Program-made: the position numbers and the translations under genes
Assembly: GCA_028023455.1 (NCBI GenBank)
Contig: JAQFVV010012400.1
Location: 12,903,748-12,967,747 of the forward strand
Length of the DNA stretch: 64,000 bases
Reading direction: 5' to 3'
Origin: Epiperipatus broadwayi
Taxonomy: Eukaryota; Onychophora; Udeonychophora; Euonychophora; Peripatidae
In this document: positions 12,321-25,178 of the stretch, one piece after another
Numbering within the stretch: the stretch's first letter is position 1
Layout: each line of letters opens with the position of its first letter
The notes under the pieces: generated by a model
Databases searched by the model: none
The model's input: the letters and a program-made list of their open reading frames with translations, nothing else
Told to the model about the DNA's origin: nothing

Positions 12321-12419
12321 ACCACTAGATAGGAATTTTATGTATAAGCCTTCTGGCATCCATTGATTACTCTGGCTTGCCCTGAGTGGCACTACTGTAT
12401 GGAAAGTTTTGCCTGTTTC
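12321..12419 (+). mobile_element. FB-family 3' arm copy with 13 bp TSD
   Basis: Only the right arm of the family is present, from 'accactagatagg' to 'gttttgcctgtttc'. Flanks are TATATGCAATTAA at 12308-12320 and TATATGCAGTTAA at 12420-12432, a 13 bp duplication with one mismatch. Confidence 0.7.
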
Positions 12420-12432
12420 TATATGCAGTTAA

Positions 12433-15400
12433 CGTCTTTTTAAAAATGTATTTTTTGAGAAGTAGTTTTATATATCATGGTTAGTTATCGAGAACTTTAT
12501 ATACTTGATTATATTTAATGAATGTTATTTAATATCCCTGAATTTTATTCATAGTAATTTTAATAATTAATTTTGTCTGTTTTGTATGGCCTACATTATA
12601 TATAGTTTATGTTTTAAGCACCTGGTCTTAAATATTTAAATATTATTAAAAAGATTTAAAACAATGAATAACAAAATTAATTAAGCATCAAAAATATAAA
12701 TTATTGACAAAAAAAAATCATTTTTAAATGTTTGATTAATCCACAACATATTAGTACTAATTTAATAATTAATAAAGCAAGTCATATATAACATGACATT
12801 ACTTTTATGAGCTTGTAATTACAAAAATGCACATAGAGAGCGTACCAATAGCTCTAACTAGTACTAATTTATATAGGTAAATAAAAGACTCATGTCATGC
12901 AAGGCTAATATTACAGAACATAGCAAGGTACTACTAAATATGGAGTAGTTACATTTTAACAATAAAGTAGTTAGGAAAAAGTAGTAAAAATTCTAGCCAT
13001 GAAAATAAAGTTAATCTTACATTTAAATGATATAAAAATTAAAGCAAATTATTATTAATGTAAAAAGAGTTTTAATGAATTGGCAATCAGAATAAATTGG
13101 AAATATTTTGTTCTTTTCTTGTATTATATTAGAAATGGTTTAATTTAACAAATATATCAGAGAGGCCATATTGATGTAATCTGAATATAAATTGCTGTAT
13201 ATGAATTGTTATGGAAAAATGGCCGAATAAAAATTAAAGATGAAGTGAGGGTCAGCAAGAAAGAAGAAGAGTAGGGTAACCATTTATACTTTTTTGTCAT
13301 AATTTTTATCAGTAATATTATGATATTTTTCTATGTAGCCCAAGCTCACATGAAATGTAATGGTATATTTTAGAAAACAGCTAGTTTGATCTCAATCTAA
13401 CTTATCTTCTAAGTTCTGGAAAAACTAAGGGTAGATAATAAAGCAAATAAAAGATAAATGTAGAAGATATGTAATCATATAAGAATGAATATTATGATAC
13501 GTCCAAAGTTACGATGCATCAAAAATCAAACATAAGTAAGAATGTAACAAAAAAATCAGTTTAGACTATGAATCCAAGATGCTCTATAGCACCACCATAT
13601 TTTCATAAATATCACTATAACTGCACTGACAAACTTCTTTTGGTGTTTATTTCTGGTTATAACTTGCCAACCATCATCAAATAAAATATATATATATTCT
13701 TCCAAGTGGATTTGATATCTCAGAGTGTATTTTGTAATCAAACTTCACATTGCAGGATTAAAAATTAAAAATATATACTATGTAATGGATAGCAGGAATA
13801 TCCCTCATCAGAGGGCACCACTAAACTTCTAATCTAGAAAATTTATAAGTTACTGATAAGATATGCCCTACCACAGCTGTAACATCACTTATATATCTAA
13901 AATCACCACTAGATCATGGAGAATAGATCTTTAACAAAAATAACAATTGATAGAACAAAAAACAATAACAAAATACTGAACAAATCTAACAATTAACAAA
14001 ACAAGATTTATTAACAATTTAACAACATACCATACAATTCAATGATAGCGTTTAAATAACAGAGTTATTTCAATATGATAAGGTTTAAATAGTAATTAAT
14101 TATTTTAAGTAAGTATATAAGGTATTTGACTGCTGATAGGTTTAATATTACAACTTCCTCTAAATAATAATCCCTAAAGTTTACATTGATTTGACAATTT
14201 ATTCTGAAATGTGCACATATATATATCTCCTATATTGACATTAACAAACCATAAATAATCCATCAGTTTTCCTAATTATATATGGCCACATATGAAGCCT
14301 GTTACAAACAAAAATTATATATGCTATATTGGATACAACCATGAAAAGAAACAAATAATGTGACAATAAAGAGGCTCATTAATAATCCATGTTAGAAAGC
14401 AAAAATATATACAAAAGCATAAGAAGGAATATCATTTTACCTAATACAAAACATATATGCCCATAAATATCTCTAGTGAGAATTCATGGAAAGGAAGGTC
14501 ACTTTACCCATTGAAACAAAATATCAATAACTACAAATATCTCAAGTCGTAATTGGAAATGTGACCAAACACAATAATAACTTCACATGATATATAAATC
14601 TCTATATACAATGCGTACCCACACATACATATCTATTTCTTACTTTCAGATGCATATGACATAGAGTAAATGCAAACTGCTAACAAATAATTTATAAAGG
14701 TATGCACACACACATTGTGTCCAATACAATATATAAATGATTTTTTAAAAAATATTCAAAGGATTATTAATGATTATATACAAACAGTAATATAAATCTA
14801 TAATATTTTTGAAAAGAAAAAATCTATCTCATTTCTTGAACTTTTCTATTAAAACTTATCATTAGAAGTAACAGGGATTGTAATTAACAATCGTAAAAGT
14901 GATGAAGGGAACAAAAAAATTTACTTAAATTTTCTTTCAAATAAACCTTTTTTTAAAATTTTAAAAGAAAAAAAAAACTTTAGAAAACCAACTAGTTTAG
15001 ATTATTAAAATTAAAATTTATCAACTTATCAAACATATTATAAGATAATAATACATGAAATATAATAAAAATAATAATTTATAAAAATGACCACAGTATA
15101 AATATGAAATTAAAACCTTCAACATATGTAGTATACTTATGAAAACAGGAAAAATAACTGAAGGCTTTGGACATGTGGATTTAGAAGGAGCATAATAAAT
15201 AAGTTTGAAAGATAAAACTACCAATAAAATTAAATCATTGAAAAGAATGAGTTAAAAAGAATTGTCTTTGGAGTAAAATAAAATGAATTATTGGAATAGA
15301 ATGGGTTACGTGCTTTGAGATGAGAAGTTGTTACTATAGGAACATAAGCTAAAGTTGTGAGATTAAAAATTGAATGGAATATGCTATAGGCAAATGAAAA

Positions 15401-16288
15401 ATATAACAAAAGATAAAAGGCTTGAGAACAATGTCCATTTTGTTAAATGGAACTTTTTCTAGCAGATAACTATTGTAGCATGATGGTGTAAATGAATAGA
15501 AATAAAAATGTTTAATCAAATTATTAGTTGCTCCAAAAGTCATGTCACTTTTGAGATTTGAAGGGACAAGTTCCACTGCAATATAAAAACTCTAGTTTTT
15601 TAAGTCTAGGGTCTTGTCATTGTATAGTGCAAATAGTGAATGGATCAGTTACTCAGAAAATTATGGGATATTCTAGCACTAGAAGGAACAAATTATACTA
15701 CAATCCTGGAACCTCTCACTCTCACATTTATTATAGAATTAATGATTTCTACAACAAAGTTGTATGTGTTTCTACTGCTTCCTCAATATCATATGACATA
15801 TTTAGTAGCAAATTATTTGATAATTTTTTAATAGTAAAAGAAAAAATAATTAGAAGTTATGAAAAATTAAAATTACAGAATTTTCAAACATCTACTCTGA
15901 CAAAAATATTCATATTATTAAAAAAGAACATGTCAAAACAAAAGAATTTATGGTTAACTCTTAACTCTAAATTGTAATGATAACAGATGTTTTGTTAAAA
16001 TTAATCTAATTTTAAATTTTGTCAGATAGTTCTATAAATGCAAAAATTTTCAGCAATTGAAATATCTGTAGAATTAAATAAATTCTTTACGAAATACTTT
16101 AGATAAATTAAATGGGAAAGAAATACAATTTTGGATAACTTTCAGACATTTAAAGAAATAAATTGATAGTGGAATATAGTGTTCAACTTTGTTGATATGC
16201 AAACAACATTTTTAATGTAAATGATTATTTAATTTAAAAATCTACAGAAAACTACCATTCTACCATTCATGTGTAAATATAACATTTT
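12433..16288. other. Long AT-rich gap, nothing recognisable
   Basis: No supported gene. The open stretch at 15558-15977 opens on a TTG and has no domain I recognise. Simple (TA)n and (CA)n runs occur near 13690 and 14215-14710. Confidence 0.5.
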
Positions 16289-16296
16289 AATTTTAT

Positions 16297-16872
16297 TCAA
16301 ACAGGCAAAACTCTCTATACATATTGCCACTCAGGGTAAGCCAGAGTAATCAATGGATGCCAGAAAGCTTGTGCATAAAATCCCCATCTAGTGCCTATTC
16401 ATCCAATATCCCCAGACTACTTTCTGGCTTGTGATCTTTGTCAGTGAGGGGCCTTGGATCCAAGAGCACTGCACCCAGATCTTAGGATCTAATGCAACCT
16501 TCCAGCAGCCACCTTTTATCTCTACTTAACTACAAAACTATGAGACTTAAATTGAAAACATATTTCCAAACCAAGCTCATTTCAGTACCTATACATTTTG
16601 ATATCTTTGGTTCTTTAATAACCATAGCCATCACTAAATTTTAGGTGCAGTGCTCTCAGATCCAAGCCTCCTCACTGACAAAGGCTACAAGCCAGAAACT
16701 AGTCTGGGGATATTGGATGAGTAGGCACTAGATGGGGATTTTATGCACAAGTCTTCTGGCATCCATTGATTACTCTGGCTTGCACTGAGTGGCAATATGT
16801 ATAGAGAGTTTTGCCTGTTTGATAACAGTTAAGAGCAAGCATAAGAAATGGTGATCATGTGATGTTTATTTG
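16297..16872 (+). mobile_element. FB-family foldback retroposon, reference full copy
   Basis: Best full-length copy. A 5' arm (about 16300-16477) is the inverted complement of a 3' arm (about 16643-16822), separated by a spacer of about 165 bp and followed by a unique tail of about 50 nt ending 'gtgatcatgtgatgttta'. The arms differ by scattered substitutions, so an RNA would fold into an imperfect hairpin of about 180 bp. An 8 bp duplication, AATTTTAT, flanks it at 16289-16296 and 16873-16880. No protein is encoded. The length-variable flanks across the family and the constant 3' tail suggest mobilisation in trans by a LINE, though no LINE in this window shares that tail. Confidence 0.8.
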
Positions 16873-16880
16873 AATTTTAT

Positions 16881-18270
16881 GTTGAGCCATATTTCTATTA
16901 ACAATTTACAATAAAAGATTAACCAATAAAGTCAAATAAGGTATACTAATGAGAGATATTGGATAAGGAGAAAGGTTTTGCAGGGACGAAATTTCAAAAA
17001 TATATAAGACTTTAAGATTGAACAATCTACATTTTCAAAATGAAACACAGGATTGAAGTCTAATAAGGCATGCATGAAAAATGTTTCGTTTCAGTGACAA
17101 TAGAAACCAATAGGTGAAATACAAAACAAACGTATATACATGTGATCTGAAAGTCTGTGTGATATCTAATACAGATGTTTTAAAAGTGGTTTGGTAGCAA
17201 ACTTTATTATGGATTTTATCATTTGTCTAATTGTAATTCTTCATTGTATTCTAATAAAGCAAATAATATTCCACCTCCAAGATCATAAGAGAAAAAGTAT
17301 AAACAATCTTTATGCCAAGAAATATAGCATTATTATGATAAGATAAAGGAGTTTAATATCAAAATTAGTCTTCCATTCTAGTATCATTTTACTGTAAAAA
17401 TTGATTAATCAGTGATAACCAGATGCATTTAAATCATCATGCTCAAATCGGTTTTTAGATTTTGCCTTCGTCAAAAAGAATCAGGATCCAAAGTAGGTAG
17501 AAATGCAGTTATGCTTCTAGAAACTACCTTTAACTTCTTGTTTATCTGACAAGCTAAAACCATAAAATTGTAATCACCTAAGGTTTTGAACTATGAATTA
17601 GTAAAGTTGAATCCAGTTCAGTAAACAGCATCTTATTGAAGGTCTGAATATAATAAAAATTTTAAATTGGACTTATATCCATATAAATGATGGAACAGGT
17701 TGACATAGGTTCAAAATGGAATTGATGCATAATTGCATTCCTTCCAACTTCGAATCCCAAATGATACTGATAAAGGCAAAATTCAAAAGCTGCTTTGAGA
17801 ATGGGGACTTTAGTAACCATTGATATTTCAAGATTACAGTAGATGGCCTAAAGTAGAGAGTTACTTTTATTATACTGTATGAGCTGGGGGTTTAATAATT
17901 TGTTATTAATTAGCTTAATATCAATATTTGGATATGTGTAGTTTTATAGATTATTCTGTTGTTAGTCAGGAAGCTAAATGCAAAAATTCAACTCCCCATA
18001 CATAAACAAATATAATAAAAATTGAATCTGAATTAAATTGTGTTAGGTATTTTTATTCTAATGTAGCATATTTAATCAATGACATCAACGAATAAGACAT
18101 CTCATCAATTATATTACCCCAAGTCTTAATTCATATCTGGACAGATGTTTCTGATGAATAAATAGCACTATCTATTTTAACAAAGGGTCAAAAGAGAATG
18201 AAGGCACCTACTCTTTAAGCATTTGATGCTTATAAGTTTATCTTTACCAACATTGGAGGAAAATCACAAT
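16881..18270. other. Intergenic DNA, no gene seen
   Basis: AT-rich, without supported frames or RNA genes. A segment at about 18180-18260 shows weak similarity to the repeat cluster at 48.4-49.8 kb. Confidence 0.5.
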
Positions 18271-18282
18271 GAATTTAATATA

Positions 18283-18335
18283 AAACAAGCAAAACTCACT
18301 AAGCATAAGAGGTGGTGGTCATGTGATGTTTATTG
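18283..18335 (+). mobile_element. Minimal 53 bp FB-family copy with 12 bp TSD
   Basis: Only the first ~20 nt ('aaacaagcaaaactcact') and the last ~33 nt of the family remain ('aagcataagag' to 'atgtgatgtttattg'). A 12 bp duplication, GAATTTAATATA, flanks it at 18271-18282 and 18336-18347. The TSD shows that the deleted form itself moved, rather than decaying in place. Confidence 0.75.
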
Positions 18336-18347
18336 GAATTTAATATA

Positions 18348-19737
18348 CTAATAAACAATTATTCAAGAATGAAAACAGAATAATACTTATAATAAACTTT
18401 GTTTTAATAATCAAATAGAATATAAACATGAAATAGCATACCTAATGTATAGGTAATTACATGGAGCAAGTAAACTTTCTTTCAGACTATGAATAAATAA
18501 AACTCTATGTGTTAACAAAGAATCAAGAATAGAATGATTCACATATTCTTTAAGCTTTTCACATTTATAAATTCTCAATCTTAGAAACATATACCACATC
18601 CACATTTATTAAATGACTGAAAAATCTTGTAATAATATGAATAAGAGCAGATACTTCAGAAGCAAAGTGTCAAACTTTAACACTATTTTTAAGAATTTGA
18701 TTTGAAAAATATTTTTATTTTTAAATTGAAGAAAATCTTCAAATGTATTTTTATTACTTTTTAATTTATCGTAGAATCTCAAACGGCTATGAATATGAGG
18801 CAAAACGCCTCAAAAGTGCTCAGCTGTCAATTATTTTATCGATTCATATAAGTATTTATTATAGCTTCTCTTTCTAGCGCCTCAAGACGCTTGTAATTTT
18901 ATTATAAAAAACTGGAAAGTAAGAAGTTCTGAAGAAAACTGCTGTAAGTGAATACTGTTAAGCATTGTTATAATAATAAAGAAAAGTGAAAATTATTTAA
19001 TCTTGAATTCCCACATTCTGTTTGATTTCATCTTCTATCTTTTAACATTTTTTTATTTAATGATCTTTTGCTATCTGTTTAACTTCTATCTATGATTTTT
19101 TTCATATTTCTGAAAAATGTCACCCAATGGTTTTGTTATGTATTTCACCTCATTCTTGGCGTCACACAATTCTAAATTTTTTTTGTATATTTTTTTAAAA
19201 ACTAGTACATAGTCTCTCTTATTAGAGTTAGCCGATGTTAAACAGAAGATATTTTAAAGTAGAATATTAATAATCCCAAGAGTTGGTGGTATGCAAGCAT
19301 AAATAAATTATCACTTAATCCAGGGATTTCATTTCATTGATAGCATAGATTTACTATGGAAATGAAAAAAACCCAGTTATTTTTACAAATTGATAGTTCG
19401 TTTAGTAATTTTTTTTTTTTTTCAATTGCAAAATAACAAAAAATATTCCCTATGGCAGATTCTATTACATTACTATCAAAGCATCATCTATAAAATTGTG
19501 AGAATTAATATGTTTTAAATTTAAAATCTTCATTAGAGCTGATGTTTGTTAAGAGATGTTTTTATATTTCTGCATTAGGATTTCTATAACAACCTATTAT
19601 TGTGTGGTAGATTCATTTATTGCAAACTTGAGTAATCAAAGGGAATGATATAGTAATACCAACCAAAATCCCTGGACAATTTTCTGAGAATTGGTCTTCA
19701 TTTAATGTTCAGTAATTACTCAAGATTACAATATATC
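18348..19737. other. Intergenic DNA, no gene seen
   Basis: Contains T-rich tracts and a 'gcctcaaaagtgctcagctg' segment near 18808. No frames or RNA genes can be supported. Confidence 0.5.
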
Positions 19738-19750
19738 GACCTGGAATAGA

Positions 19751-20535
19751 CAAACCTCTCTCCATACAGTAGTGCCACTCTAAGCAAGTCAGAGTAATCA
19801 ATGGATGCCAGAAGGCTTGTGCATAAAATCCCTATCTAGTGCCTACTCATCCAATATCCCCAAACTAGTTTCTGGCTTATTTCCTTCGTCAGTGAGGAGC
19901 CTTGGATCTGAGAGCACTGCACCTAGATCTTAGGATCTAATGCAACCCTCCAGCAGCCACCTTTTATCTCTACATAACTACTAAACTATGAGAATAAAAT
20001 TGAAAACACACAGATATTGTCAATATAAGTTCAGCAGCTTAAAGAGTCTGAACTCAGTTCAGCACACATACATTTTGGTGTCTCTGGCTTTTTTACAACC
20101 ATAGCCACCACCTTCCTATAAGGCAGGATTGGTATTAAACCTTAAAACATCACATGATCATTATCTTCCATGCTTGATCATAACTATTGTTAAAATAGGC
20201 AAAACTCTCTCCATACAGTAATGCCACTCTAAGCAAGACAGAGTAATCAATGGATGCCAGAAGGCTTGTGCTTAAAATCCCTATATAGGATCTAATGCAA
20301 CCCTCCAGCATCCACTTTTATCTCTACATAACTACTAAACTATGAGAAACTAATTTGGGGATATTTGATGAGTAGGCACTAAATAGGGATTTTATGCACA
20401 AGCCTGCTGGCATCCATTGATTATTGTCTTGCTTAGAGTGGCACTACTGTATGGAGAAAGTTTTTCCTATTTTAACAACAGTTATAAGCAAGCATGGAAG
20501 ATAGTGATCACGTGATGTTTTAAGGTTTAGTACCA
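19751..20535 (+). mobile_element. FB-family composite copy with 13 bp TSD
   Basis: A left part (19751-20130) carries the 5' arm and spacer. A second, complete inverted-repeat unit follows (about 20131-20535), whose arms extend out to 'ggtattaaaccttaaaac' and its complement. A perfect 13 bp duplication, GACCTGGAATAGA, flanks the whole at 19738-19750 and 20536-20548. This shows that the composite moved as one unit. Confidence 0.75.
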
Positions 20536-20548
20536 GACCTGGAATAGA

Positions 20549-21149
20549 GTAATGGAATAAATATTTTATGCAAATATTGACTAAGACAAGATTTTCATGA
20601 TACTTTTCTTGGTATATAATCTCTGAAAATACTTTTAAATAATTGGAACCATATAAGAAAGCTTAAAAGACCTGAATGCAAAAAAAAATTCATCATGATA
20701 GGGCAAAGTTTGGGGAGTAACTAACCTGTATTTGTTAAATATTAAATGACAAGTATACTGTACTGCATGAATTTTTGAACTGTGGCTAATTCTGAAGCAG
20801 TAATATCAAAATATATTTTTTATTAGAATAATAAATTACCTACTTGAGTAAATCGAAGCATCAGTCTATAAATTTTTTAGTACATTAGTCATTTGTATAG
20901 CTTAATATTACTAGAGTATATTCATTCCTGTCACCATTTACAAATCAGCTGAAAGAGGGGAATAAAAAAGTGCAATATGAGTTTCATTGAATTTATTGTA
21001 ATTATATCTATTTAATTAGAAAACGTCTGTATTTTTCCAAAACCATAATCTTCTAATAGATATGTAACAATCACAATACTTCATCATTATATGCTCAATT
21101 TTATTAATAATTTCATACATTGTGATTTATTTAAATACAAGTATAGTAA
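20549..21149. other. Intergenic DNA, no gene seen
   Basis: AT-rich sequence with no supported feature before the hammerhead/tRNA-like repeat. Confidence 0.5.
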
Positions 21150-21345
21150 GTATATATATTTAAGCTAGATATAATTAGGAGGGATTTGAACCCAGATTTT
21201 CAAGCTTCCTACAGTCACTGACTATCTTATATAACCAATACATATGACCAATTACATGTGAAAATGGTGAATGATCTCCAAAACACGCATTTCATGTTGA
21301 ACCAGCAATCATCAGTTGGTCTGGATTATCATCTCTCACATATAT
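21150..21345 (-). mobile_element. Hammerhead/tRNA-like repeat (HT family), copy 1
   Basis: Read on the minus strand, a (TA)n run leads into a hammerhead core, then 'tggtcatatgtattgg', then a tRNA-like T-arm/B box 'gggttcaaatccc' (plus 21181-21194). Four other copies in the window keep this order: 32.1-32.35, 52.3-52.5, 60.2-60.95 and 60.96-61.26 kb. Confidence 0.7.
21271..21330 (-). ncRNA. Type-I hammerhead ribozyme candidate, HT copy 1
   Basis: On the minus strand: stem I strand ATAATC-CAG-ACCAA, core CTGATGA (21309-21315), stem II, core GAAA (21290-21293), a 2 bp stem III with tetraloop GCGT, then TTTTGG and GATCAT. Both catalytic core boxes are intact. Stem II is weakened by a C-A mismatch, stem III has a G-U pair, and the nucleotide before the cleavage point is T. 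Probably impaired but recognisable. Confidence 0.6.
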
Positions 21346-21982
21346 ATATATATATATTGTAATGGGCACATACACCGTTACATTAATTTTTTTTCTAAAA
21401 ATTAGTCATGAAAAATAAAAGTTCGCAAATAAAAACTTCTTTTTTAAGAATTAAAAATTGAAATTTAAAAATCATCTAAACTCTAATATATAAAATCACA
21501 CAGATAAAAAATTAGTTGAAGAAAACTTTATTAAAAAAGAAAAAGTTTTAAAACTAAATATTAAGAAAAAGACTTGAAAGATTTAAAGATAAAAACAATG
21601 TACAATAAATTAATTAATGCTATTGTAAAATGGAAATGATTATTTTAATTAGTTAAAAGTAAGCTAGCCCTTGGGCATTGCAAAATGTATAAGTAAAGGT
21701 CAGATAGGAGAGAAAAAAACAATAGAAACTAATAGCCAATAAAAGAAATCCCTCAGGAAACGGACCTCAACAAAAAGATCATCATCGTCATGACATAATG
21801 TCCACTGGATCCAAATGTTTACAATAAAAGGAAAAGTTTGGAAATAAAGTAATTAATTAAGAGAAGATAGAGATGTGACAGCAGAGGTGTGCTATATGGT
21901 GTTAGCGGGGAGAGAGTTGAAGGTGAAGGGATTGAAAAGACGCACTATTTAATCCTTTCAGTTTTGCTTTAAAAAAAAAGGA

Positions 21983-22146
21983 AGAGAAATGACCAATCGT
22001 TTTCCTATATTGTGGACCACAGAACATCGGAGGAATAACGCTGGATCCCAAACTGCAAGAAATTAGAGAAATGACCAATTGTTTTCCTATATTGCGGACC
22101 ACAGAACATCGGAGGAATAACACTGGATTCCAAACTGCAAGAAATA
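21983..22146. repeat. 82 bp tandem duplication
   Basis: Two adjacent copies (21983-22064 and 22065-22146) both begin 'agagaaatgaccaat' and differ at a handful of positions (for example cgttttc/tgttttc and tggacc/cggacc). The content is unrecognised. The open frame across them on the minus strand is simply the repeat. Confidence 0.85.
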
Positions 22147-23340
22147 AGAAATTACGGACTTGTTAAAACCATAAGAACTTTATGAACACTAATGAACATT
22201 AATTAATTTGAAAACAACAAGAACTCTAAAATTTAAACTTTCCAATATTTAAATAGAAATAGAATCCTATCTGACCTACGTAAATTATTATTAATAATTA
22301 ATTTTATTTGATGTATTTTTTTTTTTTTTTTTTAAAAATCATTTCCATTTATTTTTTTTGTTCTTTTAAGTTTTATTATGATTTTTTTTTTTGTTAAACA
22401 ACTTGTAATAAATGTTAAATTTAAGTCGGGCGTCAATGGTTGCATAGATTCGTAATGTTATGTTAGTTTAAGGGAGGGTAAATCTTAGGTTATTTGTTCT
22501 GTAGTTAGATTGGATCAATGGATTGGATATATTGGTGTAATTAGTAAATGTAGTATGAGGTCCGCTACGTGCAGGATCGCATATTATGCCGCACACCCCC
22601 TTTTTGCCTACGGAATGGGATAGTAAGATGGAAAATGCAGTCCCTTCTATAGAGTTTTTTTATTGCTCTTCTTGTCAGACAGATGTAGTATTCCTGTCTG
22701 GACGAGAGTCAATGTCTTCTATAACCATGCTGTTCAGATGTACATTCCTGACAGTATGGTATTGGTACTGTCGTATTCATGCTGCATTGAATACATCGAT
22801 ATATCAGATAGATTGGCGTTGGTTTGACTGCAAATTTTTGGTCTAAGGTTAAATCAGGGATAGAATTTTTTTTTTCAAATGCAATCTATGTAGTCTATTC
22901 ATACTCGACACTCTAATAAAATATTAAACTCATCTGTGCAAAGTTATAAAAGTTAAAACGTAAATTAAATTCTAAAATCTAAGTTAAAATGTAAGTTAAA
23001 TTTTAAAGTAAAAGTGATACTAAAATGATTCAAAATCTTACATATGTTTAAATAAATGTTTGTGTGTGTTATTACTGGCAGTGGCTTTTTTTTATTTTTT
23101 TATATTGAAAAATATTTTAAGAAGACTCTATATTTTATATTTATCTCTGCTGCTTCGTGAGCTAGTGACTTGGGCTGACGGTCGGAATAAAATATATAAA
23201 AAAAAAATTTTTTTCTTAACTTGCGTATCTGCCTACTATATAAATTTTCCAGGTTCAAATGCCTGGTGGCGCCCTGTAGTGAGATACGATAAGACTGCAA
23301 CCTCCAAACTTTCTGAGCATTATAATATATATATATAATC
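22147..23340. other. Unassigned segment with a possible tRNA-like T arm
   Basis: Slightly less AT-rich than its surroundings. An ATG-initiated 86-codon frame at 22586-22846 has no recognisable domain. Near 23250 a T-arm-like hairpin, CCAGG-TTCAAATG-CCTGG, could be a Pol III B box of a SINE. No convincing A box. Confidence 0.35.
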
Positions 23341-23344
23341 AATG

Positions 23345-23455
23345 ATCAGTTTATATTAAGAAAGTAAATCTTCAAACATTAATGGATGGGCTTCAATAAT
23401 TCCCCATTCTCCAACTCTTCAGTCATCCATATCATTGCAAACCTGATGATAGCAT
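23345..23455 (-). repeat. HT-family fragment
   Basis: 'cagtttatattaag' followed by the segment through 'caactcttcagtcatccat' matches the inter-hammerhead part of the units at 60207 and 60664. Hammerhead and tRNA-like parts are absent. Confidence 0.6.
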
Positions 23456-23639
23456 GTTCAAAGCACTTGTTTTGCCAATTTTGTTACAGCCAGTTGAATT
23501 TAAGAAAAAAAAATTTGATACAAGATCATTACCAATAAAGGTATTCAAAATAATCAAGCAAAGAAAAGGCTCATAATCAGAATTAATTGGGAAATTAATG
23601 TCCATACTTTGCATGGTTTAATGCAGTGTCAGACCAGAG

Positions 23640-25170
23640 CACAATATTTTTGGATCAATTCCAAAGCTGCTATCTGTAGCATTTGAACTTCTTATGAACT
23701 CTTGAGCAATAAAGCCATATAATTTTTTTTATTTTACTAATACCCATTCATTGCTCCTCATTGCAGACATTGAAAGTGAGAATAAAAAAAATCATGATAC
23801 TTTAATTTATATATATATCGTTCTTTAAAATGGTCAACAGCTTGTTTAGCCATAAACTAAACTAACTGTAAATTAAACAGTATCATTACTTGTACAACTG
23901 TAAAAGATATTGTGCTATTTTTGATTCTCAGTTATAAAAGTCAGAAACTTGTCTGAAGATTTGAATAAAAAACTATCTTCTTTTATTACTCAGATTTGCA
24001 ATAAGTGGCTCTGTAGTAATAGAATAAATTCTTGGACTTAATAAAAAATTAAGAGTAACATTTGCATTCCATCTATCTATACAAAGAAATCTGGAAAAAA
24101 TGTCAACTCCAATCACTATGCATAGTGATTCTGAAGTGTGTGTATATTTTAGGGGTCATCCATCATCAATTGCCTTGAAGCACTTCTAATTGTCCATGCA
24201 AATGTCACAATTGCCGAATTTATTTAATACTGTCAAGCTGATTAACTTGTTAAATCGTGAATAAATGTTGCTTACCCTAGGATGAAGTGTACATTAATCA
24301 AGAATGGTCAGTCTATTTTTTATTGATAAAGCTTGACTATGAAACCATACATCAAAATATGCAATAAATAAAAATAATTGATGGCCTGAAATATATCTAT
24401 ACTACAGAATAATTTGTCAATTTTATCAGATTTGCAATAGATGGCTCTGTAGTAATAGAATAAATTCTTGAACTTAATAAAAAATTAAGAGCAACATTTG
24501 CATTCCATCTATCTATACAAAGAAATCTGGAAAAAATGTCAACTCCAATCACTAAGCATAGTGAATCTGAAGTGTGTGTATATTTTAGGGGTCATCCATC
24601 ATCAATTGCCTTGAAGCACTTCTAATTGTCCATGCAAATGTCACAATTGCCGAATTTATTTAATACCATCAAGCTGATTAACTTGTTAAATCGTGAATAA
24701 ATGTTGCTTACCCTAGGATGAAGTGTACACTAATCAAGAATGGTCAGTCTATTTTTTATTGATAAAGCTTGACTATGAAACCATACATCAAAATATGCAA
24801 TAAATAAAAACAATTGATGGCCTGAAATATATCTATACTACAGAATAATTTGTCAAATTTATCATATAGTATAGCAACTGTAAAGAATGTATTACATCAT
24901 AACCATAGTTGACATTCTAATTCCAGATGTAGTAATTTATTTATTACAAATTTTGATGTCAGATTTCTTAACAAAGTTTGTTAATAAAATTGAGTTTCTT
25001 ACTCTTCCCTGATTAGCATATAGCCACATTGAGATATACTGATTTATACAAAATAATTGCAGTACCAAATATTTGTACCTTACTATGTCAATCAACGTGA
25101 AAGTAAAATGAATAGTTGTTATATTTTCCCAGACAATTGACAGAGTTGGGAGAGAATTTTCTGCCATATA
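23640..25170 (-). pseudogene. Integrase-like remnant within the tandem duplication
   Basis: Read on the minus strand, each unit gives GNCDICMDN followed by CLVIGVDIFSRFLCID. This recalls the zinc-binding CxxC and the first core strand (D.FSR.) of retroviral-type integrases. Stops interrupt both copies. Family (Gypsy, BEL or Maverick) cannot be settled by eye. Confidence 0.35.
23991..24862. repeat. 436 bp tandem duplication
   Basis: Two adjacent units, 23991-24426 and 24427-24862, both starting 'cagatttgca', differ at only a few sites (for example 'ataagtgg'/'atagatgg', 'attaatc'/'actaatc'). The high identity means the duplication is recent. Confidence 0.9.
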
Positions 25171-25178
25171 AATTATAG

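Noticed and set aside
15558-15977. 139-codon frame on the plus strand
   Set aside because: Opens on TTG, has no recognisable domain, and its composition is that of the surrounding AT-rich DNA.
16297-16872. Classification of the foldback family as a DNA-transposon MITE
   Set aside because: The inverted arms are internal to a unique 3' tail and the TSDs vary from 8 to 14 bp, which does not fit a transposase with fixed TSD length.
22586-22846. ATG-initiated 86-codon frame
   Set aside because: No domain, no splice or expression signal and no conservation that I can judge; length is within chance for this stretch.
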